Of a stretch of DNA of 24,836 nucleotides, positions 1-7,286 are shown one piece after another. The stretch's first letter is position 1; each line of letters starts with the position of its first letter. The notes beneath the pieces are model-generated. The model worked only from the letters and a program-made list of their open reading frames with translations. It did not search any database and was not told the origin of the DNA. Made by a program: the position numbers and the translations under genes. This DNA comes from a virus. The stretch covers positions 1 through 24,836 of IMG/VR virus record IMGVR_UViG_3300046028_002434; one strand, written 5' to 3'.

Positions 1-1299
1 ACATTCTGTCAGGTAGTTATCCTTGGCTCGGCATCGTATACTCCATTCATGCAACTTCCTGCTTATCAGCGCCGAGAAGTAGTTGAGGATGTTCTAGACA
101 TTGGCATCTTCAGTAAGATGAATGCTCTATTGAAAGATCGAATCGCTGGCACCAAAGAAGAACTGCGAATAATTGACGTTAGGGTTGACTCTGCCAAGAA
201 AGAAGCCCAAGCACAGAAACGTATTATCGAAGTGATTGAGAAGAATAAGACTTCACGCATCTCTGAGATCGAAGAAGAAATTAAATTGCTACAGGAAGAA
301 TTGTCTGTGGTAGTTGATTCACTATCTGCTCAGCAAGTACCAGACTACGTTTCAGCGAAGGTTCTGCGTGAAAGATATACTGCTATTGTTGATAGTATTG
401 ATGAACTAAAGGTATCTGCGACTCAGTTACAGAATAGACTCTCCAGGCTCGAGAACCTAGAGGAATGTCCTACCTGTATTCAGGGAATCTCTCATGAACA
501 TAAGTCATCTATCAAGACTAAGTTCGAGGAAGAATGTAATCAGATCGACCAGAATCTCAATGAACAATATCCATCATTAAAAGAAGTCGGTGGTCTCTTA
601 CAAGCAGCAGAAAAAGAGCAGAGTAATTATCAGACAACAAAGGAAACTCTTACTCTGAGTAAGTCTGATCTGACTAAGGCGATCAAAGGCAAACAGGATC
701 AGATCTCAAAGATCAAAGAAGATTCTGGTGACGTAGATGCTGAGAAAGAAAAGATGAAGGCAATCGCCGCTGAGGCATTGCAGTTCATCTCACGTAAGAA
801 TGAGTTATCTGAAGAAAAGCAACTACAGGAAGTTTCGCAGGTACTATTGAAAGATAATGGTATCAAGACCGCTATCATTCGTGAGTACCTTCCTGTTCTG
901 AATAAACTTATCAACAAGTATCTAACTGTGTTTGACTTCTTTGTCAACTTCAATCTTGATGATTCATTCAACGAAGTAATCAAGAGTCGTGGTCGGGATG
1001 AGTTTAGTTATGCAAGTTTCTCTGAAGGTGAGAAGAAACGAATAGACCTGGCTATCCTGTTGGCTTTCCGTCAGGTTGCTGCTATGAAGAATAGCGCAAA
1101 GGTAAATCTCCTGATCTTCGACGAAGTGCAGGATAGTTCATTGGATCTGGATGCTCGTGCCAAATTCAATGATTTGTTGGACTCTATGGCTGGGTCAAAT
1201 GTGTTTGTTATCTCACATACTGATACTAGCCCAGATGCCTATGATGCGGTAATCAAAGTAGAGAAACGTGGTGATTTTAGTCAATATGAATACATATAA
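1..1299 (+). CDS. 46: Recombination endonuclease large subunit, T4 gp46 (Rad50/SbcC-like), 5' truncated
   Basis: ABC-type ATPase that with gp47 (Mre11-like) resects double-strand ends for recombination-dependent replication. The frame is open to base 1, so the N-terminal half with Walker A lies outside the window; 432 residues are visible. The first visible residues (VVILGSASYTPFMQLPAYQR) resemble the region before the coiled coil in T4 gp46. A long heptad-rich coiled coil follows, broken by a CPTC zinc hook (visible residues 156-159) that dimerises the hooks. The second coiled-coil arm leads to an ABC signature (SFSEGEKKRIDLAIL) and Walker B (LLIFDEVQDS). An internal ATG at 49 gives a shorter reading but is not the real start. 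It ends at TAA 1297-1299, just before the next gene's SD. Family assignment is firm; the gp47 partner is not in the window. Confidence 0.95.
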   Translation, partial: TFCQVVILGSASYTPFMQLPAYQRREVVEDVLDIGIFSKMNALLKDRIAGTKEELRIIDVRVDSAKKEAQAQKRIIEVIEKNKTSRISEIEEEIKLLQEELSVVVDSLSAQQVPDYVSAKVLRERYTAIVDSIDELKVSATQLQNRLSRLENLEECPTCIQGISHEHKSSIKTKFEEECNQIDQNLNEQYPSLKEVGGLLQAAEKEQSNYQTTKETLTLSKSDLTKAIKGKQDQISKIKEDSGDVDAEKEKMKAIAAEALQFISRKNELSEEKQLQEVSQVLLKDNGIKTAIIREYLPVLNKLINKYLTVFDFFVNFNLDDSFNEVIKSRGRDEFSYASFSEGEKKRIDLAILLAFRQVAAMKNSAKVNLLIFDEVQDSSLDLDARAKFNDLLDSMAGSNVFVISHTDTSPDAYDAVIKVEKRGDFSQYEYI

Positions 1300-1310
1300 G
1301 GAGAATGATT

Positions 1311-1526
1311 ATGCAAGTACAAGGAAATGAAGATGGGTTTGCTCTGACTGGGCTAAAGAAGATTCATCTTGATCTTATTACTTCTCTGCTTTTTCGGGTT
1401 CGACTTGGTGAGAGTCCAACCAAGATCGCTGCGTATGAACTTTTGCAGGTACTGGAAGAGTTCGAATCCCTCCCAGTGGCATGCTCTCATGAGTGGCCAG
1501 ACGATCATTGCTCGATCGAGGTTTGA
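1311..1526 (+). CDS. Hypothetical protein, 71 aa
   Basis: Unrecognised small soluble protein. There are two in-frame ATGs, at 1305 and 1311. The SD AAGGAG (1298-1303) overlaps the stop of gp46, sits only 1 nt from the first ATG and 7 nt from the second, so 1311 is chosen. The protein is mixed helical with no membrane segment and a Cys/His-containing tail (CSHEW, DDHCS) that could bind metal, though this is only a guess. It is co-transcribed with gp46, and a strong promoter follows its stop codon at once. No function is proposed. Confidence 0.65.
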   Translation: MQVQGNEDGFALTGLKKIHLDLITSLLFRVRLGESPTKIAAYELLQVLEEFESLPVACSHEWPDDHCSIEV

Positions 1527-1527
1527 C

Positions 1528-1556
1528 TTTACTTTTATTCAACTTCGAAGTATAAT
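1528..1556 (+). promoter_or_regulatory. Sigma70-like promoter, TTTACTTTTATT class
   Basis: -35 TTTACT (1528-1533), exactly 17 bp, -10 TATAAT (1551-1556). The -35 runs into the extended block TTTACTTTTATTC shared by several promoters of this window. The start would be near 1563, giving a 23-nt leader to the ATG at 1586. The early transcript reads TATCGAAAGTTGAAAGG, very like the one at 3849. Confidence 0.8.
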
Positions 1557-1585
1557 AACTTATCGAAAGTTGAAAGGAAAGTAAA

Positions 1586-1699
1586 ATGACAAGAAACGAA
1601 ATTCTCAAGGCTGGTCTCCGATGCACTGCAGTGATGCTGGCATTCGGGTTGTTTTCTATGCTGATGGGAGCCATCAGTGCTGGTGTCCTGGTTCTGTAA
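1586..1699 (+). CDS. Small single-pass membrane protein, 37 aa
   Basis: Start ATG 1586 has SD AAGGAAA (1574-1580) and its own promoter directly upstream; TAA is at 1697-1699. The protein opens with a basic stretch (MTRNEILKAGLRC) followed by about 22 hydrophobic residues (AVMLAFGLFSMLMGAISAGV), so one transmembrane helix with the N-terminus probably cytoplasmic. Too short to assign to a family. Its dedicated promoter and good SD argue that it is real. The stop codon lies beside the -35 box of the next promoter. Confidence 0.65.
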   Translation: MTRNEILKAGLRCTAVMLAFGLFSMLMGAISAGVLVL

Positions 1700-1728
1700 T
1701 TTACTTTTATTCAAACTTAAAGTATAAT
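1700..1728 (+). promoter_or_regulatory. Sigma70-like promoter directly abutting the VWA gene start
   Basis: -35 TTTACT (1700-1705), 17 bp, -10 TATAAT (1723-1728), same extended -35 block as at 1528. The expected transcription start (about 1735) coincides with the A of the ATG of the VWA gene, so its transcript would be leaderless. Confidence 0.8.
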
Positions 1729-1734
1729 ACACTC

Positions 1735-3810
1735 ATGGAAAACAAATCGATAGACCTCTTGAGCAAACTGATGGCTACCGAGAACATCACTGTTCTTCGC
1801 CAGAAAGTTCGTACGGCATCCTTTGACCTGAAATCCAGGACTCTTAGGTTGCCAACCCTAATTGGTATGACTGCAGTCGAAGAGACCGTAATGGAGTTTC
1901 ACGAAGTCGGTCATGCGCTCTTCACAGGCGAAGAATACTTCGATCTGATCAAGAAGCAAGAGAAGCCACACTTCGGTTCGTATATGAACATCCTTGAGGA
2001 TGTGCGTATCGAGCGGATGATGAAGGAATACTACCCAGGTTGCCGCAAGGATTTCTTTGCTGGGTATAAGTCTCTTAATGCTCGCGATTTCTTTGGTGTG
2101 ACCAATCGTGACATCAACAGCATGTGTCTGATTGACCGAATCAACGTCCACTTCAAAGTCGGGTTCTCGTCTGGTGTCAAGTTCAACAAGGAAGAACGAC
2201 AGTTTATTGTTGAGGCTGACAAGACAGAAACAATAGAAGAAGTATACGAACTCGCTGAACGTATCTACGCTTATTCTGCTTCTGAGAAAAACAAGAAGCA
2301 AGAAGAAACTGAGAATGACATCTTTGGCGAATCCGAAGAGGATGATGAGTTTGACTTCGAGTATTCACCAGAAGATGGTGACGAAGAATACAACGAAGAT
2401 GAAGACGATCTTGAGTCTTTCGAAGGCGGCACTGATGAAGAGTCACTCGAGGATACTCCTGGCGAATCAGAAGATGATGCCCCTGCGCCAGAGACCCAGG
2501 AAAAATTCAATAATTCAATGCTCGATATTACCAATATCGATGGCTTTGAGTATGCATACATTGAGCCTAAGAATTACATTGAACCAAACTTGATTGGATA
2601 CAAAGAAATTGTAAATGACTTCAAGACTGCAAATTATTACGCAGAGAAAAACGAACAACGCCTCAGAGAATATAATGAGTTCCGCTCTGGTAACAACAAG
2701 GTAGTTGCTCACCTGGTAAAAGAATTCGAAATGCGTAAGGCTGCTCAGCGTTATTCTCGGACGCAGACAGCGACAACTGGTTCTCTTTCAATGAAGAAGA
2801 TTCACCAGTTCAAGACTAGTGACGATCTGTTCCGTAAGATGGACATTATCACTGACGACAAGAATCACTCTTTCCTGATGTTGTTGGACTGGTCTGGTTC
2901 AATGGATAGTAGCCTGCAGGATTCTCTTGGTCAGGTTATCACCCTTGCTTCTTTCTGCCGTCGAGTGAACATTCCTTTCCAGGTGTGTGCATTTAGCGAC
3001 AATCGACTTAGTGCTCGGTATTCTGAGACGCCAGAAATTGATAAGATCAATGAGCCAGGTAATTTTGGTTTGATCGATGGCGATCTGATCAACATCCTGA
3101 CTTTCTTTGATTCGAAGATGACGAACTCTGAATTTGACTTCATGTGTGAGATGCTTTATACCCGTCGATTCACTATGCTGTGCGATGAGGGACAACGTGC
3201 GGTGTCACTGAACTACAAGTATCGTCTTGGTGGAACTCCTCTGGTTGAATCACTGGCTTGGTTGTATGGTTATATTGATACTTTCAAGAAGATGAACAAG
3301 GCAGAGAAGATGACTGTCATTACTGTTACTGATGGCGAAGGTAGTGGCGTCAGCGTCAAACTTCCTGCTGGGATGAATTATTACAACGTGGCTAAACGTC
3401 TGCGTTGCCCAAAGACTGGTCGTGTCTATTCCTTGGAAAATCGAGTAAAGTTTCAGACTAGCATGATGGCAATGATCAAACACGCCAATCCAGAGGTTCG
3501 GTTTATTGGCTTCTTCGTTGCCAGCGAACTGCGTGCTATTCGTACTTTCAATTACCAGAATGGTATGGCTATTTCTGATTGCGGTGATGTGACTCGCTCA
3601 ATGAACAAACACTACTTCTATGAGTATCCTTCGCCTAACTACGACAAGTTGTACGTCATTCCCCGCCAGACTGGTGCTGTTCAGTTTAATTCTAACATGA
3701 TTGACAAGGAAATGACTGCAGCGAAGATTGCCAGGGCTATGACTTCTTCTATGACGTCAGTGCTCCGTGGACGGGTTGTTTTGACGAAATTCATCTCTGA
3801 GATCGCCTGA
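1735..3810 (+). CDS. VWA-domain protein with HExxH motif, CobT-like partner of a MoxR/CobS AAA+ ATPase
   Basis: 691 aa. The N-terminus (SIDLLSKLMATENITVLRQ) and the following TASFDLKSRTLRLP are typical of phage CobT-like proteins. A zincin-type HEVGH lies at residues 56-60, followed by NILEDVRIE (85-93), whose acidic residues could complete a metal site. A very acidic, probably disordered linker spans about 185-255. A VWA domain near 380-600 has the MIDAS DWSGS (385-389) and a TDG (near 533). MoxR ATPase/VWA pairs generally act as metal-insertion or protein-remodelling machines, and CobS/CobT is the cobaltochelatase case. No other B12 gene is seen, so remodelling or proteolysis of a host or phage target is inferred instead. 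The ATPase at 4092 is the likely partner. The start at 1735 fits the family but has no SD; the alternative is ATG 1771. Confidence 0.85.
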   Translation: MENKSIDLLSKLMATENITVLRQKVRTASFDLKSRTLRLPTLIGMTAVEETVMEFHEVGHALFTGEEYFDLIKKQEKPHFGSYMNILEDVRIERMMKEYYPGCRKDFFAGYKSLNARDFFGVTNRDINSMCLIDRINVHFKVGFSSGVKFNKEERQFIVEADKTETIEEVYELAERIYAYSASEKNKKQEETENDIFGESEEDDEFDFEYSPEDGDEEYNEDEDDLESFEGGTDEESLEDTPGESEDDAPAPETQEKFNNSMLDITNIDGFEYAYIEPKNYIEPNLIGYKEIVNDFKTANYYAEKNEQRLREYNEFRSGNNKVVAHLVKEFEMRKAAQRYSRTQTATTGSLSMKKIHQFKTSDDLFRKMDIITDDKNHSFLMLLDWSGSMDSSLQDSLGQVITLASFCRRVNIPFQVCAFSDNRLSARYSETPEIDKINEPGNFGLIDGDLINILTFFDSKMTNSEFDFMCEMLYTRRFTMLCDEGQRAVSLNYKYRLGGTPLVESLAWLYGYIDTFKKMNKAEKMTVITVTDGEGSGVSVKLPAGMNYYNVAKRLRCPKTGRVYSLENRVKFQTSMMAMIKHANPEVRFIGFFVASELRAIRTFNYQNGMAISDCGDVTRSMNKHYFYEYPSPNYDKLYVIPRQTGAVQFNSNMIDKEMTAAKIARAMTSSMTSVLRGRVVLTKFISEIA

Positions 3811-3814
3811 TCAG

Positions 3815-3843
3815 TTTACTTTTATTCCGTTTCGCGGTATAAT
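3815..3843 (+). promoter_or_regulatory. Sigma70-like promoter, TTTACTTTTATT class
   Basis: -35 TTTACT (3815-3820), 17 bp, -10 TATAAT (3838-3843). The leader after it (TATCAAAGGTTGAAAGG) is nearly the same as that after the promoter at 1528. Drives the 52-aa gene at 3873. Confidence 0.8.
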
Positions 3844-3872
3844 AACTTATCAAAGGTTGAAAGGGAAAGAAA

Positions 3873-4031
3873 ATGGAATTTCAGGAATTTGTTGTTTACG
3901 GTGATTACTCCTCGGATGAGGTGGCTTTGTATGACTATGGTCTGGCTCATCCAGACTCCTACAAGGACGCATGGCCAACTGCCGAGATCCATGGTTTCTT
4001 CCCTGCCTTCGTTGGCTACGATCTTGCTTGA
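3873..4031 (+). CDS. Hypothetical protein, 52 aa
   Basis: ATG 3873 follows SD AAGGGAAAG (3861-3869) and its own promoter; TGA at 4029-4031 overlaps the next promoter's -35. The sequence is acidic and aromatic-rich (EFQEFVVYGDYSSDEVALYD, then HGFFPAFVGYD) with no membrane segment. It sits between the VWA and AAA+ genes, so a small accessory role in that system is possible but unsupported. Not recognised. Confidence 0.6.
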   Translation: MEFQEFVVYGDYSSDEVALYDYGLAHPDSYKDAWPTAEIHGFFPAFVGYDLA

Positions 4032-4056
4032 CTTTTATTAAAAAATCAAGTATAAT
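4028..4056 (+). promoter_or_regulatory. Sigma70-like promoter of the AAA+ gene
   Basis: -35 TTGACT (4028-4033), 17 bp, -10 TATAAT (4051-4056). The -35 contains the stop codon of the 52-aa gene, and the TTGACTTTTATT block matches the other promoters with G for T at position 3. The leader is about 29 nt to ATG 4092. Confidence 0.8.
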
Positions 4057-4091
4057 ATATTATTGTTTATTTGTGATGGAGTTTATTTATT

Positions 4092-5273
4092 ATGTGGCTT
4101 TCTCGTTTTAATTCTCAAGAGCTGGAAATTATCCGCAAGATGCGCCAGCTGGACACTGCCTTCGCTGAAACTGGTCGGTTCAAGCCTGGCTTGATCCAGA
4201 AGGCAGCTGATGCACTCGGTGTTTCGCCCAAATGGTCTATCCGTAACAAGAGCAATCCTGTTACTCGAGGTGTGTATCTGATGTGTGAAAACGATGTTAC
4301 TGACCCTGCTGTGAAGCAAAGTCGTCCTAAGGAGGCAGAGCCTGTTGCAGTTGATCATAGCCCTGTGTCATTCACTCAGGCTGTGACTCGCCCAACCCTG
4401 TCTGGGGCAGTTCCTCCGATTGATCCTAAGTATGTTCCATTCGGCAACTACAAGGATCTGGAGAAGATTGTCAAGTCTCGACAATTCTTTCCGGTGTTGA
4501 TCACTGGTCATAGCGGTAACGGTAAGTCTTCTTCGGTGATGCAAATTCACGCTAAGAATCAGCTGCCGATTATCCGCATGAATATCACGAAGCGAACTGA
4601 CGAAGAAACCCTGATCGGAAGTAAGACTCTGCTCAATGGTAACGTCGTCGTCGTGGAAGGACCAATTCTGGTTGCCATGCGCCAGGGTTGTTCGGTGTTG
4701 CTTGATGAGGTGGATGCCGCTGAGAGCAATACGATTATGTGCCTCCAGTCTATTCTGGAAGGTAAGCCATATTACTTCTCGGCAACTGGTGAGTATATCA
4801 AGCCAGCAGCTGGGTTTAACATTATCATGACTGCTAATACCAAGGGTCAGGGTTCAGAGGATGGACGGTACATCGGTACCCAGATCCTCAATGAAGCCTT
4901 CCTTGAGCGAATCGCGTTCACCTTCGAGCAGGATTATCCTACTCCTGCGGTTGAGAAGAAGATCGTGATGAATATCATGGAAGAGAATGGGTGTGTTGAT
5001 GAAAAATTTGCGGAGGAACTCGTCAAGTGGGCTGATGCGATTCGTCGGTCTTTTGCTGATGGTGCTGTTGACAGCCTTATTGCTACTCGTCGTCTTGAGC
5101 ATATCGTTCGCGGGTTTTCTCTCTTCAAAGATAAGAAGAAATCCGTCGAACTGGCAGTGAATCGTTTTGATTCTATGACCAAGCAGGCATTCTTTGATCT
5201 CTTCGATAAGATTAGTTCTGAGGATGCAGTGGCTGCTCCTGTGGCTGCTCCACTCGACTCTAGCCCTTTCTGA
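4092..5273 (+). CDS. MoxR/CobS-type AAA+ ATPase, 393 aa
   Basis: The N-terminal part (1-80) is helical with no clear family. The AAA+ core has Walker A GHSGNGKS (139-146), Walker B LLDEVD (203-208), a sensor-1 region IIMTANT (about 250-257) and the NEAFLERIAFTFEQDYP segment typical of CobS/MoxR proteins. The C-terminal lid is helical, with an Ala/Pro-rich tail. Such ATPases remodel substrates presented by a VWA partner; the candidate is the protein at 1735. CobS-like genes are also common in T4-like cyanophages, where they are usually named cobaltochelatase by similarity only. GGAG at 4078-4081 lies 10 nt before the ATG. Family firm, substrate unknown. Confidence 0.88.
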   Translation: MWLSRFNSQELEIIRKMRQLDTAFAETGRFKPGLIQKAADALGVSPKWSIRNKSNPVTRGVYLMCENDVTDPAVKQSRPKEAEPVAVDHSPVSFTQAVTRPTLSGAVPPIDPKYVPFGNYKDLEKIVKSRQFFPVLITGHSGNGKSSSVMQIHAKNQLPIIRMNITKRTDEETLIGSKTLLNGNVVVVEGPILVAMRQGCSVLLDEVDAAESNTIMCLQSILEGKPYYFSATGEYIKPAAGFNIIMTANTKGQGSEDGRYIGTQILNEAFLERIAFTFEQDYPTPAVEKKIVMNIMEENGCVDEKFAEELVKWADAIRRSFADGAVDSLIATRRLEHIVRGFSLFKDKKKSVELAVNRFDSMTKQAFFDLFDKISSEDAVAAPVAAPLDSSPF

Positions 5274-5275
5274 TC

Positions 5276-5599
5276 ATGCTTACCTTTGACAATCTCTCCA
5301 CTGCCCAGAAGAAATGGGTGTATATCGTGAATCACTTCCACCCAGAGGTGACTACTGAGATTACATTCAAGCAAATCAATGACTTTCACGAGGAGTTTAT
5401 GGCTCTTCGGGAAGGTAACAAGAAGTACAAAGTTGGTTTGCCTCTGTGGTTGATTTGTGAGAATGCAATTCGTCGCGGTGTTTACTTCTTTCCTTCTGAA
5501 GCCAATACCATCGCTCCAGTCGGAACGAAGAAAGCACCTGTGAAGACTGCTCTTCTTGAGGAACTTAAACAAGAGTTGCAAAAATATGGCATAAAATAA
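5276..5599 (+). CDS. Hypothetical protein, 107 aa
   Basis: Starts 2 nt after the AAA+ stop (TGATCATG) with no visible SD, so translation is probably coupled to that gene, which hints at a shared function. The protein is soluble with mixed helix, an aromatic N-terminal half (KKWVYIVNHFHPEV) and a basic, helical C-terminus (TALLEELKQELQKYGIK). No recognised motif. It could be an adaptor of the AAA+/VWA system, but this rests on position alone. Confidence 0.7.
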   Translation: MLTFDNLSTAQKKWVYIVNHFHPEVTTEITFKQINDFHEEFMALREGNKKYKVGLPLWLICENAIRRGVYFFPSEANTIAPVGTKKAPVKTALLEELKQELQKYGIK

Positions 5600-5600
5600 T

Positions 5601-5629
5601 TTTACATTTATTGTAAATCGCGCTAAACT
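5601..5629 (+). promoter_or_regulatory. Sigma70-like promoter, weaker -10
   Basis: -35 TTTACA (5601-5606), 17 bp, -10 TAAACT (5624-5629). TTTACATTTATT matches the extended -35 block with one change. The leader of about 70 nt starts with a GGTTGAG stretch like the other promoters and holds the hairpin at 5642-5664. Confidence 0.6.
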
Positions 5630-5641
5630 ATATCTTTGGTT

Positions 5642-5664
5642 GAGTAAGGTGTTCGGGCTTACTC
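5642..5664 (+). promoter_or_regulatory. 5' leader hairpin
   Basis: GAGTAAG (5642-5648) pairs perfectly with CTTACTC (5658-5664) around a 9-nt loop. It lies in the leader of the 84-aa gene and has no T-tract just after it, so it is more likely a stabilising or regulatory hairpin than a terminator. Confidence 0.4.
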
Positions 5665-5704
5665 TGTTGACCATTATCCCCCGAAAATTTTTGATTGGAA
5701 TTTT

Positions 5705-5959
5705 ATGACTAAAGCAAAGACCCCTAAGACCAAGACCGAACAACTCCTGATCGCACTGCGTGCTGGTAAGGAATTGTCGGCAAAGGAAATCCAAAAGAAG
5801 TTTGGTTTCGCTAATCCTTATCGTGCAATTGGTTATCTTCGTGAGAAGCGTATTTCGGTGTTCAGTGACCCAGTTCCTATGCGTGATGGCACTACTGTTA
5901 CCAAGTACAGCATCGGTACTCCTACGAAGGCAATGCTCGCCATGGGTTACACGCAGTAA
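5705..5959 (+). CDS. Small winged-helix/HTH-like protein, 84 aa
   Basis: The N-terminus is basic (TKAKTPKTKTEQ). The body TEQLLIALRAGKELSAKEIQ, then KKFGFANPYRAIGYLREK, reads as a helix-turn-helix with a recognition helix followed by a beta wing (ISVFSDPVPMRDGTTVTKYS). This pattern is common among short phage HTH proteins of the HTH_39-like type. It is a likely DNA-binding or transcription factor, target unknown. It has its own promoter and a weak SD (GGAA upstream of the ATG). The dNTP-hydrolase gene follows after 16 nt, probably on the same transcript. Confidence 0.75.
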   Translation: MTKAKTPKTKTEQLLIALRAGKELSAKEIQKKFGFANPYRAIGYLREKRISVFSDPVPMRDGTTVTKYSIGTPTKAMLAMGYTQ

Positions 5960-5975
5960 TTAAGGGGAAGCAACG

Positions 5976-6551
5976 ATGACTACAATCGGTAGAAAGTATG
6001 ACAGCGGGAAGCCAGAGTTTTCGTTGCTTCCACCTTGGGCTCTTGAGTCTGTGGCGAAGGTACTTACGTTCGGCGCTGAGAAATATGATATTGACAACTG
6101 GAAGCATGTAAGCAATGGAGAGTATCGGTATAGGAATGCTGCGCTCCGTCATATCAATGACTATGTCAAGGGTGAAAAGACTGATCCAGAGAGCGGATGT
6201 AATCACCTTGCTCACGCTATTTGTTGCCTTATGTTCATTCTGGATGCAGATGAATCTGGTCAAGCACTAGCACCAGCAGAAAAGAAATTCGATGTACCGA
6301 AAGTGAATTATGCATTTATGACTCCTCCTACAAAGGAAGAAGATGATTCCTCAACTGTGACTTATACATTTTGCGGATCGCCTACCCAGGAGATTATGAG
6401 TTATGATACTATAACTAGTAACGCAGATACATACAAAGCGAATTATGAGTTTCAGAATCGTAGTTCGATTCCACTAGCTGGCGTTGCTACGCCGTACAAA
6501 TATACTACAATTCCAGTTCGAACTGGTCTTGGTGGCAAACCTAAACAATAA
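5976..6551 (+). CDS. dATP/dGTP diphosphohydrolase-like protein (DUF5664 type), 191 aa
   Basis: The N-terminal 100 residues match the phage family annotated dATP/dGTP diphosphohydrolase: GRKYDSGKPEFSLLPPWALE, FGAEKYDIDNWKHV, YRNAALRHINDYVKGEKTD and HLAHAICCLMFILD, an all-alpha, probably metal-binding core in the style of MazG-like enzymes. Members are expected to hydrolyse purine dNTPs and so adjust nucleotide pools. The last 90 residues are low-complexity, Ser/Thr/Tyr-rich and not recognised. SD TAAGGGGAAG precedes ATG 5976. The stop overlaps the SD of the clamp gene, linking it to the replication operon. Confidence 0.75.
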   Translation: MTTIGRKYDSGKPEFSLLPPWALESVAKVLTFGAEKYDIDNWKHVSNGEYRYRNAALRHINDYVKGEKTDPESGCNHLAHAICCLMFILDADESGQALAPAEKKFDVPKVNYAFMTPPTKEEDDSSTVTYTFCGSPTQEIMSYDTITSNADTYKANYEFQNRSSIPLAGVATPYKYTTIPVRTGLGGKPKQ

Positions 6552-6558
6552 GGAAAAT

Positions 6559-7218
6559 ATGAAGATTTCAAAAGAGACCGTGCAGATTCTGAAGAGTTTC
6601 AGCGGTATTAACTCAAACATTATGATCAAGCAGGGCAATCGTCTTGCTACTATTAGCCCTCAGAAAAATGTCATGGCTGATGCTGCAGTTGCTGAGACTT
6701 TCCCAGCTGACTTCGGTATCTATGATCTTTCTGAGTTCCTTGGTGCTTTGTCTTTGTTTGATGACCCTGATGTTACTTTCTCTGGTAAGAGTGTCACGTT
6801 GACCGAAGGTAATGATAGCATTCGTTATTTTGCTGCTGACGCATCAGTGCTTACTGTTCCTCCGGAAAAGAAGATTACGTTTCCAGCAGCTGATGTTGAG
6901 TTCGTTCTTCCCGCAGCTATTCTCACGAAGGCAATTCGTACTGCTTCAGTTCTGAAGGCAACTGATGTTTGTGTGGTTGGTGACGGTAATGATCTTAAGA
7001 TCGTCGTTGGTGATCTGAAGAATGCAACTGCTAATAGTTACAATGTTACCATTGGTTCAACTGACCTAACCTTCAGTGCTAATCTGAAGATTGATAACCT
7101 GAAGATGATCCATCAGGACTATACTGTGTCGATCTCGTCGAAGAAGATTAGTCGATGGGTGGCGACCAGTGGTGATATGACTGTGTTCGTTGCCTTGGAA
7201 AGTAGCTCGACGTTCTAA
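6559..7218 (+). CDS. 45: Sliding clamp, T4 gp45-like, 219 aa
   Basis: Homotrimeric processivity clamp for the polymerase, which in T4 also activates late transcription. The N-terminus MKISKETVQILKSFSGINSN and later YDLSEFLGALSLFDDP follow T4 gp45 (MKLSKDTT..LKNFATINSG, YDLNGFLGILSLVNDD). The C-terminus keeps TVFVALESSSTF against VVALEADSTHDF. Length is close to the 228 aa of T4. AAGGAAA lies just before ATG 6559; an upstream in-frame start at 6484 lies inside the previous gene and is rejected. A strong terminator hairpin follows. The C-terminal peptide of the polymerase in this window (SLEDFF) is a likely clamp ligand. Confidence 0.92.
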   Translation: MKISKETVQILKSFSGINSNIMIKQGNRLATISPQKNVMADAAVAETFPADFGIYDLSEFLGALSLFDDPDVTFSGKSVTLTEGNDSIRYFAADASVLTVPPEKKITFPAADVEFVLPAAILTKAIRTASVLKATDVCVVGDGNDLKIVVGDLKNATANSYNVTIGSTDLTFSANLKIDNLKMIHQDYTVSISSKKISRWVATSGDMTVFVALESSSTF

Positions 7219-7224
7219 ATTATT

Positions 7225-7252
7225 TTGATTTGATGGGCGACTGGCGTATGAT
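7225..7252 (+). promoter_or_regulatory. Promoter with its -10 inside a terminator loop (upstream of gp44)
   Basis: -35 TTGATT (7225-7230), 16 bp, -10 TATGAT (7247-7252). The -10 lies in the loop of the hairpin at 7235-7265. A similar nesting is seen before the polymerase and uvsX genes. Confidence 0.55.
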
Positions 7253-7265
7253 TACACAGTCGCCC
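7235..7265 (+). terminator. Rho-independent terminator after the clamp gene
   Basis: GGGCGACTG (7235-7243) pairs perfectly with CAGTCGCCC (7257-7265), followed by TTATTTATT. The 13-nt loop carries the -10 box of a promoter for gp44. Confidence 0.75.
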
Positions 7266-7286
7266 TTATTTATTATGGAGTATTGA

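Noticed and set aside
1735-5273. CobS/CobT-like genes read as cobalamin biosynthesis
   Set aside because: No other B12 gene is in the window, and MoxR/VWA pairs have many functions. The HExxH motif is an added feature that the cobaltochelatase label does not explain.
4934-5794. 286-codon open frame on the minus strand
   Set aside because: It is antisense to the AAA+ gene, the 107-aa gene and a promoter; its product is low-complexity with many Ser/Arg/Phe residues and shows no domain. All supported genes here are on the + strand.
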